The translations under genes and the position numbers were made by a program. DNA of 9,573 nucleotides. It comes from Syntrophomonadaceae bacterium (GTDB lineage: Bacteria > Bacillota > Syntrophomonadia > Syntrophomonadales > Syntrophomonadaceae). Positions 1 through 5,739 of this stretch are shown here, piece after piece. Within the stretch, counting starts at the first letter, position 1; every line of letters starts with the position of its first letter. A model generated the notes under the pieces. It was not told where the DNA came from and did no database searches. It worked only from the letters and a program-made list of their open reading frames with translations. Location: assembly GCA_012522705.1 (NCBI GenBank), contig JAAYJY010000128.1, forward strand, positions 1 to 9,573, given 5' to 3'.

Positions 1-632
1 CGCCCTTGACCGTGATTTTATCCAACGCCGATATGCTGCGGACAGAAAAGAATTTGGAGGGTGATAAGAATTTCCGCCGTATGGAACATATTCATGGGGC
101 AGCCTTGCGCATGAAGGAACTGGTGGAGGACATGCTTACTCTCGCCAGGTCCGACAGTGGAGAAAGAAAAGCTATAAATAGCGTTGTGGATTTCAGCCAT
201 ATTGTTAAAAGCACTGTTCTTGTGTACGAACCTTTTTTCTACGATGACCGCAAGGAGTTTTCATACCAGATAGAAGACGGACTTTTTGTCCGAGGCGATA
301 TACCAAGGTTGCAGCAAGTAATACATATTCTCTTGGATAATGCCCGGAAATATTCTTCCGCTCAGGGGGCTATCCATGTGAGGCTAAGCAAAGCAGAACA
401 CAAGAGCCTTTTGCTGGAAGTGACCAATCAAGGACCCCCTATTCCCAAAGCCGAGTTAAAGCAGATTTTCTTAAGATTCTACCGTCGCGACGAATCAAGA
501 AGCGAGCATGGCAGCTTCGGCCTTGGTCTCTCTATTGCGCAGAGCATCGTAAGCGGGCATAAGGGAAAAATATGGGCTGAAAGTGATGAAATATCGGGCA
601 ATAGCTTTTCAGTATCGCTGCCGCTTGTATAG
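1..632 (+). CDS. Sensor histidine kinase, C-terminal part (5' end outside window)
   Basis: This is the catalytic half of a membrane-type two-component sensor kinase, which would autophosphorylate on a histidine and pass the phosphate to a response regulator. The first in-window codons read P-L-T-V-I-L-S, matching the residues just after the phospho-accepting histidine (typical H-box: SHELKTPLTVI). The histidine itself therefore lies just left of the window, and the TTG at 6 is not the true start. The DHp second helix (HGAALRMKELVEDMLTLARSD) follows. The ATPase domain shows an N box (ILLDNARKYSS), a G1-like NQGPPIP replacing the usual DxGxGI, an F box (IFLRFYRRDESRS) and a G2 box (FGLGLSIAQSIVSGHKG). 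It ends SLPLV and stop. The G1 variant occurs in many Firmicutes kinases, so activity is plausible. The response regulator is not in the window, and the signal sensed cannot be told. Confidence 0.93.
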   Translation, partial: PLTVILSNADMLRTEKNLEGDKNFRRMEHIHGAALRMKELVEDMLTLARSDSGERKAINSVVDFSHIVKSTVLVYEPFFYDDRKEFSYQIEDGLFVRGDIPRLQQVIHILLDNARKYSSAQGAIHVRLSKAEHKSLLLEVTNQGPPIPKAELKQIFLRFYRRDESRSEHGSFGLGLSIAQSIVSGHKGKIWAESDEISGNSFSVSLPLV

Positions 633-691
633 TGAACCAATTTCCTCCGTCCTCGGCCGGCGGGAAAAACAGACTACTAAATCAACAGCAT

Positions 692-811
692 TGTCCAGTT
701 CCAGTTGTCAAGAACAACCGCAATCATTACTGGTATTTGCGCCGGGTTCTGCGTTGTAATGGCGAAAGAGAAAAATTAAGCGATTTATTTGGATTTAAGC
801 CGGAGACATAA
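692..811 (+). pseudogene. C-terminal remnant of an unrecognised gene
   Basis: A reading frame here has protein-like composition, NHYWYLRRVLRCNGEREK then LSDLFGFKPET, and ends at TAA 809-811. The frame is open back to the kinase stop, but the part before about 690 looks like non-coding filler and no start with a ribosome binding site is visible. The stop overlaps the next ATG as TAATG, the usual arrangement of translationally coupled operon genes, which suggests a real gene end rather than chance. I do not recognise the family. It may be the tail of a gene from the same BREX-like operon as the following remnants; that is inference. Confidence 0.3.
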
Positions 812-867
812 TGGGCTATACATTCACATGGGATGATTTGGAACGGTGGAGTTGTCAGGGATATTAA
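811..867 (+). pseudogene. Truncated N-terminus of a gene (18 codons)
   Basis: ATG at 811 has GGAG 6 bases upstream (802-805) and overlaps the preceding stop as TAATG. It encodes MGYTFTWDDLERWSCQGY and then stops. The length is too short for a known family. The strong start context followed by an abrupt end, just before the oppositely oriented ATPase remnant, fits a gene cut off by the rearrangement that inverted the neighbouring segment. The alternative is a chance microORF. Confidence 0.3.
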
Positions 868-884
868 CCGGACGACGCAGACTA

Positions 885-1831
885 TTATTCCTGAACGCAT
901 TCATCCAGAGAGGGCAGGTCATCGTCCCAGTAATGCGGTTCGCCCAGGTCATTGATTTGAATATTCCCGGCCTGCCCATACTGGTATAGCTGATCCAATA
1001 GCTCAACTGCCGCCCGGATTCTGGTTCTTAATAGATAACCGCGGGTTTCGGTAGCTTTCAGCACTTCACGCACATCCAGCCGCGACTCCCATCCGTAAGC
1101 GCGGCCATGAAAATCCTGTACTTGTTTCAGCACTCCCAGTATTTCATCCTGGTTTAGGGGCTGAAGCTGTGGTGCCGCAATAATATGGTTAAGCACCTTT
1201 TCGGTTGGCTCCCGTTCGCTGCGGTCAACGTAGACGGTCGCCATGTTTTCAAAATCGTGCTTGGTTTCTATTACGTCTTCTACAAAGGATGCTCCCATGG
1301 CAAACATCGTAAAAGTGGATTCCAGGCGTGAATACTGTGCGGGGAAAAGGAAAGAAGCCATATTTTTATAAGCAGTGAGTCTGGCTTTCTTGCCCAGACG
1401 GCCAATAAGCTCAGTTTCGTCAATCAATACCACCCAGCCGTTATAGCCCAACTGTCTGAACAAATGGCTTAACATAGCCAGGTAATCCATACAGTGGCGG
1501 GTTTTGCTGAAGGGAACCGCATAACGCGCCCAGCACCTCCTTCCCGAACAGTAGTCCGGTTAACTTGCCGGGGCAGAGATACCTTGCCAAACCGGGCCCG
1601 AGCGTGAAGTTCTTCGGCAGTACTCAGCGTTATGGGTCGGGCCCCTTCGTCCAAACGGTTAATCACTGAGGCCAGGCGAGCCGACATTTCCACCATGATT
1701 TCCGGGGTATAGACTTCGTCAATCAGACGGTCCAGATCTACAATGTCGGCAATACGGTTAAATCGAGCCCCTTCGATTTCATTCTGGATGCGCATCCATA
1801 AGGCCTGATAAGATTTTAAAATCAGCTCAAT
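885..1831 (-). pseudogene. BrxC/BrxD-like (DUF2791) P-loop ATPase, N-terminally truncated and frameshifted
   Basis: Two overlapping minus-strand frames together give one protein of about 315 residues. The upstream frame (about 1831 down to 1500) reads LWMRIQNEIEGA, DLDRLIDEVYTPEIMV, INRLDEGARP, VNRTTVREGGAGRVMRFPSAK. The downstream frame (about 1500 to 885) reads MDYLAMLSHLFRQLGYNGW, then the Walker B strand VVLIDETEL, IGRLGKKARLTAYKNMASFLF, and ends SLDECVQE. From memory of the family this resembles the BREX-associated ATP-binding proteins (BrxC/BrxD, DUF2791), usually over 400 residues. The Walker A region and N-terminus are missing because the gene stops matching at the breakpoint near 1817-1834. 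The downstream frame is -1 relative to the upstream one, consistent with a single-base loss between about 1500 and 1560. A functional product is very unlikely. Intact relatives would be cytoplasmic ATPases in phage defence operons. Confidence 0.72.
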
Positions 1832-2488
1832 GAAAGAATTGAAGCAGCGGATGATATCTTTGAAAGGCTGCAGCATCTATTTCCCGGACAAGTAGGACGT
1901 TACCATTCGGAAATGGATGAGAGGATCAGGAAAATAGTATTGCGTAAATATCAGGACTCGGAAATCCGTATCTTGGTGAGCTGTCGGGCATTGGATGAGG
2001 GCTTAAATGTACCGGAAACCGACGTTGGCATAATTGCTTCTTCCACCAGCAGCAGCCGGCAGCGTATTCAAAGACTGGGCAGGATATTGCGCCGTTCAGG
2101 AAAAGATCACACTGCTTGCCTTTATTACCTTTACATAGGTTCATCCAACGAAGAGCAGGAATTGCTGGCAGATATAAACCAGGAATTGGCAGGAGTGATT
2201 CCGGTGCTTGACTTGGATTATGACCAGGAAACCCAGTCCTTTATTCATCCCGCCTATCAGACCCTGGCTGATCGGGTTCTGGCTTATAGCCGGGGCCAAG
2301 GTTGGAGTACCAGGATCACCAGCGAAATAGAGAGAAACCTGGAACGGGGCAAACTAAGTTGCGACTGGTGGACTTCGGAAGAGACTTGCGGGTTGCGCAT
2401 TCAGTCCGCACCCTCCCGCGCGGAGCGCAACTATTGGATAACCATGCGACTATTGGTGCAAGCCAGCTTTAACCGCTTACCCCAATAA
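1820..2488 (+). pseudogene. Superfamily II helicase (BREX-type), C-terminal fragment
   Basis: The frame is open from 1820 (stop at 1817-1819) and helicase-like sequence starts at about 1832: ERIEAADDIFERLQHLFPG, VGRYHSEM, then motif V region ILVSCRALDEGLNVP and motif VI QRIQRLGRILRR. A tail follows with CDWWTSEETC and ERNYWITMRLL. These are the last two motifs of RecA-like domain 2. Motifs I to III, which bind and hydrolyse ATP, are absent, so the fragment cannot work alone. The first ATG is at 1913, inside the domain and without a ribosome binding site, which supports truncation. Helicases of this type sit next to BrxC/BrxD-like ATPases in BREX-related operons. Here the two are head to head with both N-termini lost, which points to inversion or deletion rather than an original gene order. 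Confidence 0.8.
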
Positions 2489-2576
2489 AGGAAGCAAGGA
2501 TTCAAAAGTTAGGATGGTGTCCAACCAAAAAACAGAGTAATCCCTATGCTTGGTCATGATACCGTTGATTTTATTG

Positions 2577-2602
2577 TATAATTGTACAATGTAATGTACA
2601 AT
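2577..2602 (+). promoter_or_regulatory. Promoter -10 and double TGTACA operator of the toxin-antitoxin module
   Basis: A perfect -10 box TATAAT lies at 2577-2582 with weak -35 candidates upstream. Immediately after it are two palindromic TGTACA cores, 2583-2588 (inside the palindrome ATTGTACAAT) and 2595-2600, 12 bp apart centre to centre. Two TGTACA repeats with this spacing are the known operator signature of YefM-YoeB autorepression in E. coli. The operator overlaps the region of transcription start, so bound YefM or YefM-YoeB would block initiation. Confidence 0.8.
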
Positions 2603-2609
2603 ATAAAAC

Positions 2610-2618
2610 AAGGAGGTG
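2610..2618 (+). promoter_or_regulatory. Strong ribosome binding site of the antitoxin gene
   Basis: AAGGAGGTG is a near perfect complement of the 16S rRNA 3' end, ending 7 bases before the ATG at 2626. It predicts abundant antitoxin synthesis. The toxin has no comparable site and relies on overlap with the antitoxin gene. Confidence 0.75.
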
Positions 2619-2625
2619 GTTTTTT

Positions 2626-2880
2626 ATGATCGCAACAACCTATTCTTCTGTTCGTCAAAACTTTAAAGAATACTGCGACAAGGCAACTATTGATTATGAA
2701 ACGATTATTATTACTCGTGCGCGCGGCGATAATGTGGTTATGATGTCCGAAGCCGAGTACAACAACCTTTTAGAAAACCTTTATGTCAGAAGGAATCCCA
2801 AGCAATATAATGAATTATTACAGTCCATAGAACAGCTGAAACAAGGCAAAGGGCAGAAACGAGAACTCCTTGATGAATAA
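2626..2880 (+). CDS. yefM: Type II antitoxin, YefM/Phd family
   Basis: 84 residues, the usual size for YefM. The N-terminal Phd/YefM fold is clear: MIATTYSSVRQNFKEYCDKA, then PhD-typical TIIITRARGDNVVMMSEAEY, matching the DNA-binding and dimerisation domain in which ITRxxGxxVVMMS is characteristic. After about residue 52 comes the flexible toxin-binding tail (NLYVRRNPKQYNELLQSIEQ, LKQGKGQKRELLDE). It should neutralise YoeB by wrapping around it and, as dimer or complex, repress its own promoter at the double TGTACA operator upstream. The start ATG is fixed by the strong AAGGAGGTG site. The gene overlaps the toxin start by 8 bases, so translation is coupled. Base composition is more AT-rich than the flanking genes, which fits horizontal arrival. 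Confidence 0.93.
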   Translation: MIATTYSSVRQNFKEYCDKATIDYETIIITRARGDNVVMMSEAEYNNLLENLYVRRNPKQYNELLQSIEQLKQGKGQKRELLDE

Positions 2881-3127
2881 AGTGTTTTCAGATATCGCTT
2901 GGCAACATTACCTATATTGGCAAACGGAAGATAGAAAAATACTCAAAAAAATTAACGAGCTAATCCGTGATATTGAAAGAAATGGGAACGAAGGCTTAGG
3001 TAAGCCAGAGCCTTTGAAGCACGATTTGGCCGGCTATTGGAGTCGACGCATCACCGATGTTCACCGGCTCATTTATAGTTTGGATGATACAAATATCTTT
3101 ATCGCCAGCTGCCGGGATCATTACTAA
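2873..3127 (+). CDS. yoeB: mRNA interferase toxin YoeB
   Basis: 84 residues, the canonical YoeB length when started at ATG 2873; a TTG at 2870 would add one residue. YoeB is a RelE-fold ribonuclease that cuts mRNA in the ribosomal A site. The sequence keeps the family landmarks: VFSDIAW, YLYWQTEDRKILKKINELI, GLGKPEPLKHDLAGYWSRRI, HRLIY and the C-terminal CRDHY. Counting from ATG 2873, the catalytic residues of E. coli YoeB are all present at the same numbers: Glu46 (KPEP), Arg65 (HRL) and His83 with terminal Tyr84. The toxin is therefore probably active. It overlaps yefM by 8 bases (ATG within the GATGAATAA end of the antitoxin), so it is made at lower levels through coupling. Regulation is by the shared promoter and operator. 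Confidence 0.95.
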   Translation: MNKVFSDIAWQHYLYWQTEDRKILKKINELIRDIERNGNEGLGKPEPLKHDLAGYWSRRITDVHRLIYSLDDTNIFIASCRDHY

Positions 3128-3213
3128 ATAAAAAAGACCTTCTGCCAATAGGATTTGTTATTAATGCTTCTCATCTTGTTACTGATGCGAAAAAAGAATA
3201 CAACAAGATTTAA
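3128..3213 (+). pseudogene. Possible C-terminal remnant of an unknown gene
   Basis: Directly after yoeB, in a different frame, the sequence reads KKDLLPIGFVINASHLVTDA then KKEYNKI and TAA (3211-3213). The composition is protein-like and the stop falls just before a terminator-like hairpin, as expected for a gene end. There is no start of its own; the frame runs back into yoeB. It may be the tail of a gene interrupted when the toxin-antitoxin module arrived. No family was recognised. The segment also contains an 8-bp inverted repeat (ATCTTGTT 3173-3180, AACAAGAT 3202-3209). Confidence 0.22.
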
Positions 3214-3246
3214 ACACGATGTTTAAAAGAGCTTTTGTGTTTTTTT
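3212..3246 (+). terminator. Weak intrinsic terminator after the yefM-yoeB module
   Basis: AAACAC (3212-3217) can pair with GTGTTT (3237-3242). An inner AAAA/TTTT pairing around GAGC and an asymmetric bulge lie between them, and the run of T continues to 3246. The stem is AT-rich and bulged, so termination would be partial. Confidence 0.4.
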
Positions 3247-3335
3247 GTTATGAAAGGTGTGGCCCAAGGGCTGCTGGTTCATATACTGTCAGATGTTTGA
3301 TATAATGTACACCTTTGGAGTTATTCAAAACGCAT

Positions 3336-3548
3336 TCACCTCATGTGTTTAACGAAGGTTCGGTACATGATCCACAGGCAGGATAGGATAAAGATTATCC
3401 ACACCAGGGTAACCTTATCCAAGAAAAGATCCGAGAAATAAGCGCCCAATAGAATGCCCAAGAAAATCAACGTGATTTTTAATCCCGCATAATCAAACAG
3501 AGTATACTGGCGACCGGCCTTTAGAACCCTTTGAATCAAAGCGTTCAT
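3336..3548 (-). CDS. Small membrane protein, two predicted transmembrane helices
   Basis: 70 residues from the ATG at 3548-3546, chosen because AAGGGAGG ends 8 bases upstream; a longer in-frame start at 3581 lacks such a site. The protein begins with a basic amphipathic stretch (MNALIQRVLKAGRQYTLFDY), followed by two hydrophobic segments at about residues 23-38 (KITLIFLGILLGAYF) and 45-62 (DKVTLVWIIFILSCLWIMY). It ends in the basic tail RTFVKHMR. The short acidic loop FSDLFLDK between the helices favours an arrangement with both termini inside. No family or function was recognised; short proteins of this shape are common in Clostridia. It is transcribed away from the structured segment at 3645-3710. 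Nothing in the neighbourhood indicates a partner. Confidence 0.65.
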   Translation of the reverse strand: MNALIQRVLKAGRQYTLFDYAGLKITLIFLGILLGAYFSDLFLDKVTLVWIIFILSCLWIMYRTFVKHMR

Positions 3549-3644
3549 GATATTGGCCTCCCTTCTAAACCTGAATACCAACCTGCCTAAGTCCGTTATA
3601 CATCGCTCAGTCTTTAATGATTTGAGAAAAAGTTGGTGGGACTG

Positions 3645-3710
3645 CCTGCGACAGGGAAGCTGAAGCGGGCGCCGGCAACGGTCGGAGGCGACCTGACGCA
3701 GCGGAAAGCA
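3645..3710 (+). other. GC-rich segment with RNA-folding potential ahead of the 3790 gene
   Basis: CTGCG-A-CAGG (3646-3655) can pair with CCTG-A-CGCAG (3692-3701), a nine-pair helix with a single A/A mismatch. It encloses a hairpin GCCG-GCAA-CGGT (3671-3682) with a GNRA-type loop. A competing perfect hairpin GGTCG-GAGG-CGACC (3680-3693) uses bases from both. The block is far richer in GC than the AT-rich bases on either side. It ends about 80 bases before the TTG start of the next gene, so it could be a leader or small RNA element. It matches no riboswitch class I can recall. Confidence 0.35.
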
Positions 3711-3789
3711 GACATGTAATATTTCAACGTAAAATATGTAGAATAATAATAGGAGCAGGGTATCAGTTTGAAGGAAAGGTGAAGCGCAT

Positions 3790-4362
3790 TTGAGTATCTT
3801 CGGGAAAGCAGTAAAGGGGACACTGGGGGTTGTGGCGGGCGGTTTAAGCTACGTCATAATTAAAAGTGCCCGGGCCATTCAAAATATATATGGTGACAGC
3901 AACCTGGTCAAAACAGCTTCCGACGTGGGCTCCAGTTCAGTCCGGATCACCGCCGACACCTTGAAAATGGCCACTGACATAGTCGACGGGGGATTGGAGG
4001 CCGGGGTAGGGCACCTGGTGAAAAACGAAGATTTGAAAACGCGGGGTTTGGCGACCGCCCAAAATGCCGGCAAGGACATTACCAACGGGGTTGTGGAGGG
4101 AATGGTCTATACGGCCGCAGTTGGCGCCAGCACTGCCAGCAGTGCATTCAACGCCGGCCGGCATTATGTGACCGGCGACAAGACCGAGGCCTTGGAGGAA
4201 TTCGACGTTGCCAAGGGTTTGGCCAAACATTTGGGCAGGACGGTGGCCATCGGTCTCCTGGCTCTGGGCAGGACTGATACTGACCGCCCGGGAGACCGGG
4301 TTGGCAAAAATGGTCAAGCTTCCTCAACCAGCGGCAGTTTGGATAGGGAAGGCGTTGATTAG
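3790..4362 (+). CDS. Hypothetical 190-residue Ala/Gly/Val-rich protein
   Basis: The gene starts at TTG 3790 with AAGGAAAGGTG ending 8 bases upstream (3771-3781). I do not recognise the protein. It opens with a moderately hydrophobic stretch (about residues 8-27, KGTLGVVAGGLSYVIIKSA) that could bind a membrane but is weak for a true transmembrane helix. Residues about 40-135 form a long helix-prone region rich in A, G, T and V with regularly placed charges (ITADTLKMATDIVDGGLEAG, GLATAQNAGKDITNGVVEG, AAVGASTASSAFNAGRHYV), suggesting an amphipathic or self-associating structure. Residues about 160-190 are a polar low-complexity tail (RTDTDRPGDRVGKNG, SSTSGSLDREGVD). There is no Cys and no catalytic motif. 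Codon use looks normal, and ribosome binding site, length and composition support a real gene. The terminator-like hairpin at 4479-4511 could end its transcript. Confidence 0.7.
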   Translation: MSIFGKAVKGTLGVVAGGLSYVIIKSARAIQNIYGDSNLVKTASDVGSSSVRITADTLKMATDIVDGGLEAGVGHLVKNEDLKTRGLATAQNAGKDITNGVVEGMVYTAAVGASTASSAFNAGRHYVTGDKTEALEEFDVAKGLAKHLGRTVAIGLLALGRTDTDRPGDRVGKNGQASSTSGSLDREGVD

Positions 4363-4402
4363 CCCAATTAACGGTTGGATGAAAATTTGTATCATAATCC
4401 AT

Positions 4403-4432
4403 TGGACAACCCTATATATATACGGTTAAAAT
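4403..4432 (+). promoter_or_regulatory. Predicted promoter of the MFS exporter gene
   Basis: TGGACA (4403-4408, five of six bases of the -35 consensus) and TAAAAT (4427-4432, five of six of the -10) are 18 bp apart. Start of transcription near 4439 would give a leader of about 90 bases containing the hairpin at 4479-4511. Confidence 0.5.
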
Positions 4433-4478
4433 TTTAGAGCAGGATTTTTCTGCCCTTCAACTGGTGAACGGGAATGTT

Positions 4479-4511
4479 GACTGCCGACTGGATAAGGCAG
4501 TCGTTTTATTT
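4479..4511 (+). terminator. Intrinsic terminator or attenuator in the exporter leader
   Basis: GACTGCC (4479-4485) and GGCAGTC (4496-4502) form a perfect 7-bp stem with a 10-base loop, followed by GTTTTATTT. The exporter ribosome binding site AAGGAG (4512-4517) begins at once after it. The hairpin can end the transcript of the 3790 gene, and also lies between the predicted exporter promoter and its gene. A second CTGCC copy at 4450-4454 could pair with the 3' arm instead. Confidence 0.6.
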
Positions 4512-4527
4512 AAGGAGCGTAATCTGG

Positions 4528-5739
4528 TTGGAAAGCTGGAAGAAAAATATTATATTGTTCCTGACCAGCCAGACTATCTCCCTGTTCGGATCTTCGCTGG
4601 TCCAGTATGCCATACTGTGGTATATAACCCTGGAGACGCAGTCGGGTGTAATGATGACCATCTCCATCATCTGCGGGTTTCTGCCCACTTTATTTCTTTC
4701 GCCCTTCGCCGGGGTGTGGGCGGATCGCTATAATCGCAAGACCCTGATCATGCTCGCGGATGCTTTTATCGCCGCTTCGACACTGATCGTCGCCATCGTC
4801 TTCATGCTCGGTTATGACCATATCTGGCTGTTGTTCGCAGTATCAGCGGTCAGATCCTTGGGGACCGCGATTCAGATGCCGGCGGTGGGGGCCTATATAC
4901 CGCAGTTGGTGCCGGTGGAGATGCTGACCAAGGTGAACGCGGCCAATGCCAGCATACAGTCGACGGTCTTCCTCATTTCTCCCATGATCGCCGCCGCCCT
5001 GCTCACTATTTCGACGATTGAGTGGATATTTATGATCGATGTAGTGACAGCGACTCTGGCAATCATGGTGCTCTTGTTCTATTTGCACGTGCCGGCCCAT
5101 GCTAAAGCGCAGTTACAGCAAACCTTGAGCTACTTCACCGACCTTAAGAAAGGCTTCGCCTATATCGGTCGCCATAGCTATATTAAAGGGCTATTTATCT
5201 TCTGCGGGGTCTTCTTCCTGCTATTGGCGCCGGCTTCCTTTTTGACCCCCTTGCAGGTGACCCGGACCTTTGGCGCCGATGTCTGGCGGCTGACCGCCAT
5301 CGAAGTGCTTTTCTCCCTGGGCATGATAGGGGGCGGCCTGTTGATGGCCGCTTGGGGTGGATTGAGGAACCGGGTTTATACTATGACCGGCGCCACCCTG
5401 GCGTTCGGGGGCTGCACCCTGGCCCTGGGATTGGTCCCTAATTTCTGGATCTACCTGGCCTTCATGGGATTGGCCGGCATATCCATCCCGTTCTTCAATA
5501 CTCCTTTCACGGTCCTGTTGCAGGAGAAAGTGGACCCGAATATGCTGGGCCGCGTGTTTGGGGTGTTTTCCATGATATCCAGCTCCATGATGCCACTGGG
5601 AATGCTGTTTTTCGGCCCCCTGGCTGATCGCATGGTTATAGAAAAGATGCTGGTGATAACCGGCGTGCTTATATGTATCGAGGGATTGTTACTGGGATTG
5701 AGCCGGGTGATGGTCGAGGCCGGCGAACCCCTCCCGTAG
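4528..5739 (+). CDS. MFS exporter, macrolide-efflux (Mef-like, MFS_3) type
   Basis: 403 residues and about 12 hydrophobic segments, the normal size for a proton-driven drug exporter of the inner membrane. I chose TTG 4528 because AAGGAG lies 10 bases upstream and the product then begins MESWKKNIILFLTSQTISLF, the usual short N-terminus before helix 1. The ATG at 4474 has no ribosome binding site and would run through the terminator-like hairpin. MFS motif A, GVWADRYNRK, is at residues 62-71 between helices 2 and 3. Next come AVRSLGTAIQMPAVGAYIPQ and LVPVEMLTKVNAANASIQST, segments closely like those of Mef-type macrolide exporters. A short basic loop near the middle (HAKAQLQQTLSYFTDLKKG) separates the two halves. 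Substrate cannot be told from sequence. It is convergent with the ATPase gene, and the two stop codons touch. Confidence 0.9.
   Translation: MESWKKNIILFLTSQTISLFGSSLVQYAILWYITLETQSGVMMTISIICGFLPTLFLSPFAGVWADRYNRKTLIMLADAFIAASTLIVAIVFMLGYDHIWLLFAVSAVRSLGTAIQMPAVGAYIPQLVPVEMLTKVNAANASIQSTVFLISPMIAAALLTISTIEWIFMIDVVTATLAIMVLLFYLHVPAHAKAQLQQTLSYFTDLKKGFAYIGRHSYIKGLFIFCGVFFLLLAPASFLTPLQVTRTFGADVWRLTAIEVLFSLGMIGGGLLMAAWGGLRNRVYTMTGATLAFGGCTLALGLVPNFWIYLAFMGLAGISIPFFNTPFTVLLQEKVDPNMLGRVFGVFSMISSSMMPLGMLFFGPLADRMVIEKMLVITGVLICIEGLLLGLSRVMVEAGEPLP

Noticed and set aside
885..2488. A complete working phage-defence system
   Set aside because: Both recognisable proteins lack their N-terminal ATP-binding parts, one is frameshifted, and no methyltransferase, PglZ or other BREX partner is present in the window.
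3306..3311. A further TGTACA after a TATAAT box (3301-3306), resembling the toxin-antitoxin operator
   Set aside because: It is single rather than paired at 12 bp, faces the 3' end of a minus-strand gene, and a 6-base palindrome is expected by chance.
3645..3710. Known riboswitch such as cobalamin, c-di-GMP, NiCo or fluoride
   Set aside because: Short look-alike words such as ACAGGGAAGC and GGCAACGG occur, but the order of conserved elements does not match any of these classes.
3622..3717. Short open frame through the GC-rich segment (from LVGLPATGKL to QRKADM)
   Set aside because: No start codon with a ribosome binding site, preceded directly by a stop, and the strong base pairing better explains the base composition.
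4474..4527. Upstream ATG extension of the MFS exporter by 18 residues
   Set aside because: There is no ribosome binding site before 4474, the extra residues do not resemble the family N-terminus, and the frame would cross the terminator-like hairpin. TTG 4528 has AAGGAG at good spacing.
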